Positions 55,369 through 60,089 of a stretch of 60,089 bases of DNA are shown one piece after another. Location: positions 1-60,089 of the forward strand of contig NZ_AFGF01000240.1 of the NCBI RefSeq assembly GCF_000219125.1, read 5' to 3'. Below the pieces are notes generated by a model, which saw only the letters and a program-made list of their open reading frames with translations, searched no databases and was not told the DNA's origin. The stretch comes from Acetonema longum DSM 6540. Lineage in GTDB: Bacteria; Bacillota; Negativicutes; Sporomusales; Acetonemataceae. Position numbers and translations under genes: made by a program. Every line of letters begins with the position of its first letter. The stretch's first letter is position 1.

Positions 55369-55884
55369 ATGAAAAAGCTTTTACTTACCCTGGCAGCTGT
55401 CTGGGTACTGTGCGCCGGAACAGCCTTGGCCGCTCCGGTGAATAATTTATACGTAGGCGGTACGGCTGCCGGCTACATGTTCCAGGCTGCCGATCCGGAT
55501 GCTCACACCCTGTACCTGGAGCACCAGCTGTTTGAAAAAGTGGCTATCGGCCTGCAAATCAGCGATGTAGAAGGTTGGTCCGACACAGAAAACGATCTCT
55601 ACGGTCAATTGCTCTTTTCGGATAACTTCCGCGGCATCGTAGGAGTGCGGGATTACGGTCCCGAGAGTGATCTCTACCTGGGCGCTGCCCTTAACGGAGA
55701 ACTGGCCGAAGATACCGAAGGCTATGCTTCCATGATCATTGGCGGCGACTTCGATGAATTCCAGGTCGGCATCAACTACCGGATCCATTACGGCGTAGAC
55801 CTGAATGTCAATTACAAATCCACCAGCTACGACGGCGGTTACGACCGCAACGGATTTGGGCTGGGCCTGACCTTCCTGTTCTAG
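55369..55884 (+). CDS. Small outer-membrane beta-barrel protein, paralogue of 10561-11091
   Basis: 171 aa. Signal peptide (residues 1-22, cleavage after ALA), then APVNNLYVGGTAAGYMF as in the other gene. Alternating strands end in GFGLGLTFLF, with a C-terminal Phe as in BAM substrates. Single gene with its own promoter, tandem motif and terminator. SD GAGGGGGA before ATG 55369. Role unknown; an eight-strand barrel is likely. Confidence 0.82.
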   Translation: MKKLLLTLAAVWVLCAGTALAAPVNNLYVGGTAAGYMFQAADPDAHTLYLEHQLFEKVAIGLQISDVEGWSDTENDLYGQLLFSDNFRGIVGVRDYGPESDLYLGAALNGELAEDTEGYASMIIGGDFDEFQVGINYRIHYGVDLNVNYKSTSYDGGYDRNGFGLGLTFLF

Positions 55885-55910
55885 GACTGGTTTTTAACTG
55901 TATCCTCAAA

Positions 55911-55943
55911 GAAGCGGCGATGCCTCCACGGCATCGCCGCTTC
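55911..55943 (+). terminator. Terminator after the second beta-barrel gene
   Basis: A 14-bp perfect stem (GAAGCGGCGATGCC / GGCATCGCCGCTTC) with a 5-nt loop and TATTC after it, 26 bp past the stop. Confidence 0.8.
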
Positions 55944-55971
55944 TATTCATACGGCATTTATAGAAGTCTAT

Positions 55972-56231
55972 GGCAACAACTCATCTGTAGCCTCGAATCT
56001 GGGACTGTTCAAAAGGTTCAGATGCTAGGTAAGAGCAATGCCTGCGTTGCCATACTGAAGAATTTAGGTGATTTTTCGGTTTATGAGAAAACATCGCTAC
56101 CACCTATCTCCCGAAAAGTCACAAATTCTGATAGCGCGACGAGGACGGGCGTGAGACTGTACGGTTGGAGGGTACGTCGAACGCCCGCAGGAGCAACGCG
56201 ACACAGATGGGCCTTTTTCAACGGTCTCCTA
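55972..56231. repeat. Dispersed structured repeat, copy C (after dppA)
   Basis: Same orientation as copy A and collinear with it. Its left motif is CATCTGT with ACAGATG near the right end, where A and B have CATCTGC and GCAGATG. Stem 1 keeps pairing with G-T pairs. Stem 2 reads GGGCGT with ACGCCC, where copy A has GCGCGC with GCGCGC. The right end carries GGTCTCC and runs into the dppA stop (TAG, 56231-56229). Confidence 0.85.
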
Positions 56232-57071
56232 TAGGCCCTTTACTGAAACGGCTAGAGTTGCAATCGCTTCCCGGGCATTGTACAGAGTCTTATAATCGTC
56301 CTGAGTCATCTCTACCGTCCGCCCGTCCAGTCTCTTAATCCCCGGCATTAAGCAAACCACATCGGCCATGACGGTGGTCTGAAACTCGATGGTTAGCGTA
56401 GCCGGCGAGGCAAAGCTGTATAATGGGATGGTTTTCAAATCCGACTCCAGCACCGAACGGACCGCTTCAATGGTTTCCAGACGCAGGGCCGCAGGCGGCC
56501 TGTTTTTGGCGGCAAAACGGCTCAATCCTGTCTTGGTGGTCACATAGCGCGCCCAGGGCATGGCGTCAGGCTGCATTAATTCCAGACGCAAGGCCTCATC
56601 TCCGACTACCAATCCTACAGGGACCGAATGATAGCCGGCATACGCGCTGTTCAGCAGCGCCTCGCTCATCAACCGTCCGTTCACCATAATTTTATGAAAA
56701 CAGCTGGTATAGGTGTGATCCATGACGCCGTGGAGGGCGCCAATGCCGCTGTGGTAACCCACCAGGAACACCACATCGCAGGCGGAATCCAAGGTCGGCA
56801 TCATATAATTGGGGCGGGGGCTGCCGGAAATGAGATGCAGCCTATCATCCAACGAGGCAATATCATAAAATACATTGTCGCCCTTGGAATGAGAGTCCGC
56901 TAAAACGATCTCATCGATATTCAGGTTGACACCGCTTTCCTGAATCCCTTCCAGAACCCACTCCACCTGCTGCGTCATATATTTGCGCACCATATTGCGG
57001 TCAGTTCTTTCCTGGTCCCAGTCCACCGTGCCGGCTATGCCTTCCATGTCCAGGGAGATGTAGACTTTCAA
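56229..57071 (-). CDS. dppA: M55 family D-aminopeptidase (DppA-like)
   Basis: 280 aa. Metal ligands: SLDMEGIAG at the N-terminus (Asp8, Glu10), His in ADSHSKGDN, His in VGYHSGIGA, and further family residues in GDEALRLE. DppA is a decameric zinc peptidase acting on D-amino acid peptides, with a possible role in cell-wall peptide recycling. It starts with TTG at 57071 behind AAGGAGG. It follows the ABC transporter gene by 27 bp, so they may share a transcript. Confidence 0.92.
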   Translation of the reverse strand: MKVYISLDMEGIAGTVDWDQERTDRNMVRKYMTQQVEWVLEGIQESGVNLNIDEIVLADSHSKGDNVFYDIASLDDRLHLISGSPRPNYMMPTLDSACDVVFLVGYHSGIGALHGVMDHTYTSCFHKIMVNGRLMSEALLNSAYAGYHSVPVGLVVGDEALRLELMQPDAMPWARYVTTKTGLSRFAAKNRPPAALRLETIEAVRSVLESDLKTIPLYSFASPATLTIEFQTTVMADVVCLMPGIKRLDGRTVEMTQDDYKTLYNAREAIATLAVSVKGL

Positions 57072-57098
57072 TCTGTTCGCCTCCTTATAGGGCTTTTT

Positions 57099-58817
57099 TT
57101 AATATAATATATTCCACTGCCCGTTGCCGGTCAAAGTCAGCTTGCCCCGATGAAACGCATTCAGGGTGTTGCGGTGGCCTACGCTGACAATGGCGGTACG
57201 GGGAAGTTTATCCTGCAAGAGTTGATATAATGCCTTCTCAGTGGGTTCATCCAGGGCCGAGGTGGCCTCGTCCAGGAACAGCCATTCCGGCTGATGCAGG
57301 AGAGCTCTGGCAAAAGCAATCCGCTGCTGTTCTCCCAGGGAAAGAATGTGAGACCAGTCGGCCGTCGTATCCAGATGGTCGATGAGTTCGGAAATCCGGC
57401 AGAGTTCCATGATCTCCCGCATCACCCCGTCACTGACCCGGCCTGGAGTCCCCGGATACATCAGAGCTTGCCGCAGGCTCCCCAGTGGCAGATAAGGCTT
57501 TTGCGGAATGAACAGGACTTTCTGTCCCCGGGGGACGCTGATCGTGCCCTTGCCAAAGGGCCAAAGGCCGGCTAATGTCCGCAGCAGGGTGCTCTTGCCG
57601 CTGCCGGAAGGGCCGGCGATCAGCAGGGTTGCTGCCGGAGCCAGCTTCAGTTCCAGGCTGCTCAGCAAATTTTCCCCGCCGGGAAGGTCAATATCCAGAC
57701 TGGTGACAATGATCTCCGGGGCGCTGTGTCCGGTTAACCGGATGTCTTTTTCCCGGTCCATGACCATCACAGCCTGCATATGATCGGTAAACCCGGACAA
57801 ACGGTTGACCACCGCCCGCCACTCGGCCAGCTGCGGATAGGCATCGACAAAATAGGACAAAGCATCCTGAACCCGGCCAAAGGCCTCAGTAATTTGCATC
57901 AGGCCGCCCAGCTGAATCTCTTTGGCGAAATAGCGGGGCGCAGCCATCAGAGTAGGGAAGATGATAGCAATCTGCGCATAGCCCGAGGTAAACCAGACCA
58001 GTATTTTCCGCCGGCGGACCAATTCCAGGAAGTTTTCAATAACGCGGGCGAATCTGCCCCGGAACAAGTTCCGTTCCTCAGCTTCTCCCCCGTATAGGGC
58101 AACGCTTTCGCTGTTTTCCCGCAGGCGGATCAAGCTGAAACGAAAATCAGCCTCATACCGCTGCTGGTTAAAGTTCAGGTTAATCAGCGGCCGGCCGATC
58201 CGGGCGGTCAGCCAGGTTCCCACCGCGGCGTAACAGATGGCTACCCACAGCATATACCCGGGAATGGCAATCTGTCCATTCCCCAGCGGCAGATTTAAGG
58301 TTCCCGACAAGGCCCAGAGAATGCCGGCAAAAGAGACTAAAGTGACAGAAGCCTTTAACAATCCCAGAGACAGGCCCATAGTCAGGCTGACGAACAGGCC
58401 CACATCCTCGCTGATCCGCTGGTCCGGATTGTCAGTGCCTGTCTTCCAGAGCTGCATGCGGTAATAATTCCGGTTGGTCAGCCAGTCCCCCAGATAGCGC
58501 TCTGTCAGCCAGCGGCGCCAGCGGACCTGCAGTATCTGCTGCAGGTAGAATGCATACACGGCAATGATGATATAGATAGCGGCCAGCGGGGCAAAATCCC
58601 GCAATGCAGCCCAGGTTCCGGCAGCATCGAAATTCTGCAGGGCATTGTAAAAGGTGTTGTACCATTTGTTAATCAGCACCAGCATATACACACTGCCCAG
58701 ATTCAGAGCCACAATTACGGCCAGCAGCGCCAGCGCACGCCATTTTTCCTCTGATTTCCAATATAATCGGGTCAGCCGCCAAAGGTCCCGGGAAAACCGT
58801 TTATGCAAAATCTCCAC
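57099..58817 (-). CDS. ABC transporter, fused membrane and ATPase domains (SbmA/BacA/YddA-type)
   Basis: 572 aa. The N-terminal half resembles SbmA/BacA (MLVLINKWYNTFYNALQNFD, RWRRWLTERYLGDWLTNRNYY) with about six helices. The ATPase domain has [35 protein letters not shown] and WLFLDEATSALDEP, and lacks the typical LSGGQ (it reads LSLGE). YddA/ABCD4-type proteins transport peptides, fatty acids or vitamin B12. The nearby cobT makes corrinoid handling one option; the dppA partner makes peptides another. It starts with GTG at 58817. Confidence 0.9.
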   Translation of the reverse strand: MEILHKRFSRDLWRLTRLYWKSEEKWRALALLAVIVALNLGSVYMLVLINKWYNTFYNALQNFDAAGTWAALRDFAPLAAIYIIIAVYAFYLQQILQVRWRRWLTERYLGDWLTNRNYYRMQLWKTGTDNPDQRISEDVGLFVSLTMGLSLGLLKASVTLVSFAGILWALSGTLNLPLGNGQIAIPGYMLWVAICYAAVGTWLTARIGRPLINLNFNQQRYEADFRFSLIRLRENSESVALYGGEAEERNLFRGRFARVIENFLELVRRRKILVWFTSGYAQIAIIFPTLMAAPRYFAKEIQLGGLMQITEAFGRVQDALSYFVDAYPQLAEWRAVVNRLSGFTDHMQAVMVMDREKDIRLTGHSAPEIIVTSLDIDLPGGENLLSSLELKLAPAATLLIAGPSGSGKSTLLRTLAGLWPFGKGTISVPRGQKVLFIPQKPYLPLGSLRQALMYPGTPGRVSDGVMREIMELCRISELIDHLDTTADWSHILSLGEQQRIAFARALLHQPEWLFLDEATSALDEPTEKALYQLLQDKLPRTAIVSVGHRNTLNAFHRGKLTLTGNGQWNILY

Positions 58818-58920
58818 GATCCACTATCCCTTCCTGATCCTGGTTCCGGAAAAGAAAAAATAAAGCTGGTTGTTTATTCGCTCTTGATTCGGGAACTCCT
58901 GCCGGGACAAAGAGAGAATC

Positions 58921-60084
58921 TTAATCTTTAACATCTTTATTCTGCCGCAAAGCTCCCGGGCCATCCTGTGCTACGGCCACTTCGGCCTCGCCGAAAGTTT
59001 TCATATCGTTCAGAACATGGAGCGCCGCGTTCAAAAGAGACATGCCCAAAGCCGCGCCGGTACCTTCGCCCAAGCGCATATCCAGGCGCAGATAGGCTGG
59101 CAGGCCGATCAGGTCTAAAGCTGCCTGATGGGCCGGTTCCGCCCCAAGATGAGACCCGATCAGGTAATCTCTGGTCTGAGGCGCCAGTTTTACCGCGATT
59201 AAAGCCGCCGCACCGGTGATCACTCCGTCCAGAACGACCACGGCGCCGCCGGCGGCAGCGCCCAGGATGACGCCGGCCAGGCCGGCAATCTCAAAACCGC
59301 CGACTTTGCTCAGCACATCCAAAGGGTCCTCTCTATCCGGGTCGTTGACCGCCAGGGCGGTTTCCAAAACCCTGATTTTCTTATGGAGACCGGCATCAGA
59401 TATGCCGGTGCCCCGGCCGGCCAGTTCCGTCGGTGTCTTGTCGCTGTAGCAGGCGATGATAGCCGTACTGGGGGTGGTATTGGCAATACCCATTTCCCCC
59501 AGTCCCAGAATACGGGACCCTTTGCCGATTTCGTCCCTGGCGACGACCATCCCTAGTTCTATGGCCTGTATGGCTTGTTCCCGGCTCATGGCCGGGCCGC
59601 GGGCGATATTTTCCGTCCCCTGGGCAATCTTGGCAGCCCGCACCTGGGAAAAAGACGATAGGTCCGCCGCTGCGCCGATATCCACCAGAACAAGCCCGGC
59701 CTCCACATGTTCGGCGAATACATTGATGGCGGCGCCGCCCCGGCAAAAGTTAGCGATCATCTGGACCGTCACCGCCTGAGGATAGGCGCTGACCCCTTCT
59801 GCCGCCACACCGTGATCGCCGGCCATAAGAATGATGCTTTTCTGGAAAGACCGCGGCCTGGGATTGCCAGTGATTCCCGCCATCTGACGGGCCAGATGCT
59901 CAAAAGAATGGAGACTGCCTAAAGGTTTGGTCAAATTGTCCAGTCTGATCTGGCACTGGTCCATGGCTGCTGTATCCAGGGGCTTAATAAGAGGCGGCTG
60001 AAATACCCGCCTTCCTTGTGAAAAGGAGGTGTCACGCAGTGACAAAGGGATTGAAGCCTCCTCCCCCTGTGACTGAGTCGGCAT
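58921..60084 (-). CDS. cobT: Nicotinate-nucleotide--dimethylbenzimidazole phosphoribosyltransferase
   Basis: About 387 aa in the longest frame, somewhat above the usual 350. Motifs PLDTAAMDQCQIRLDNLTKP, MAGDHGVAAEGVSAYP (base-binding), GLGEMGIANTTPSTAI, and the catalytic Glu in LDMRLGEGTGAALG identify CobT. It activates the lower ligand base of cobamides. The first 30 residues (PTQSQGEEASIPLSLR) are not conserved, so the real start may be TTG 60045 or another codon. The gene is near the window edge and its upstream region is not visible. Confidence 0.9.
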   Translation of the reverse strand: MPTQSQGEEASIPLSLRDTSFSQGRRVFQPPLIKPLDTAAMDQCQIRLDNLTKPLGSLHSFEHLARQMAGITGNPRPRSFQKSIILMAGDHGVAAEGVSAYPQAVTVQMIANFCRGGAAINVFAEHVEAGLVLVDIGAAADLSSFSQVRAAKIAQGTENIARGPAMSREQAIQAIELGMVVARDEIGKGSRILGLGEMGIANTTPSTAIIACYSDKTPTELAGRGTGISDAGLHKKIRVLETALAVNDPDREDPLDVLSKVGGFEIAGLAGVILGAAAGGAVVVLDGVITGAAALIAVKLAPQTRDYLIGSHLGAEPAHQAALDLIGLPAYLRLDMRLGEGTGAALGMSLLNAALHVLNDMKTFGEAEVAVAQDGPGALRQNKDVKD

Positions 60085-60089
60085 CCTCG

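Noticed and set aside
60039-60089. A plus-strand gene starting at GTG 60039 with an AAAAGGAGGTG SD
   Set aside because: Only 17 codons are visible. It would overlap the likely N-terminus of cobT on the other strand, and no product is recognisable. I leave it unannotated, but it is one reason the cobT start is uncertain.

Overview
The window looks like a chromosome segment of a diderm, probably anaerobic Firmicute of the Negativicutes (Sporomusaceae-like). This is an inference. The Gram-negative traits are an LpxA acyltransferase, a GT9 heptosyltransferase, an LPS-core-type kinase, outer-membrane beta-barrels ending in Phe and periplasmic fusion proteins. The Firmicute and anaerobe traits are strong AGGAGG-type ribosome binding sites, GlpP, a GlnK/GlnL-like two-component pair, a four-gene 2-oxoacid:ferredoxin oxidoreductase, L-lactate permease and frequent TTG/GTG starts. 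I see no tRNA, rRNA, CRISPR array, transposase or prophage.

Layout. 0-4.6 kb (minus): YbhGFSR-like efflux ABC system (HlyD adaptor, two ATPases, permease) under a TetR regulator with a palindromic operator. 4.8-8.4 kb (minus): dicarboxylate/glutamate-type symporter with a GlnK/GlnL-like pair. 8.6-9.6 kb: AEC-type carrier. 9.6-14.3 kb (minus): an apparent envelope-sensing operon (OmpR-type regulator, CpxP/Spy-like periplasmic protein, LpxA, small beta-barrel, histidine kinase) preceded by a close paralogue of the regulator and by an array of seven TTAA boxes at 10-11 bp spacing. 14.5-18.6 kb: PAS-PucR regulator, V4R protein and a chemoreceptor around a 19-bp perfect inverted repeat. 18.7-20.3 kb: orphan oligopeptide-binding lipoprotein. 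20.7-23.4 kb: heptosyltransferase, LPS-type kinase, lipoyl/HlyD-type membrane protein. 23.6-26.9 kb (minus): polar amino acid ABC transporter and an EamA exporter. 27.2-31.2 kb: sulfur cluster (TrxR-thioredoxin fusion, two YeeE/YedE-type membrane proteins, two TusA proteins, LysR regulator). 31.4-39.0 kb (minus): two-domain CDC48-type AAA ATPase, por genes C-D-A-B, lactate permease, 68-aa membrane protein. 39.5-42.1 kb: cytoplasmic sensor kinase and CitB-type regulator. 42.3-45.3 kb: 48-aa protein, beta-carbonic anhydrase, exported protein, NDH-2. 45.4-54.2 kb (minus): glycerol/dihydroxyacetone locus, running in transcription order glpP, dhaK, dhaL, dhaM, glpF, glpK, glpA-like, glpB-like, DUF1667. 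54.3-60.1 kb: TcdA, a second small beta-barrel, DppA, an SbmA/YddA-type ABC transporter, CobT.

The observations I would check first are these. (1) A dispersed, structured repeat of about 220-270 bp has three full copies and two remnants. Its terminal and internal inverted repeats show compensatory changes between copies, and the same end tends to sit against a stop codon. (2) The envelope-sensing operon has a phased TTAA array, and both small beta-barrel genes share a 10-bp tandem promoter motif. (3) Leader terminators before dhaK and glpA, next to glpP, suggest GlpP antitermination at two sites. (4) dhaK and dhaL each carry a one-base frameshift, which is either real decay or base-calling error. 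Function calls rest on motifs read by eye; no database search was possible.
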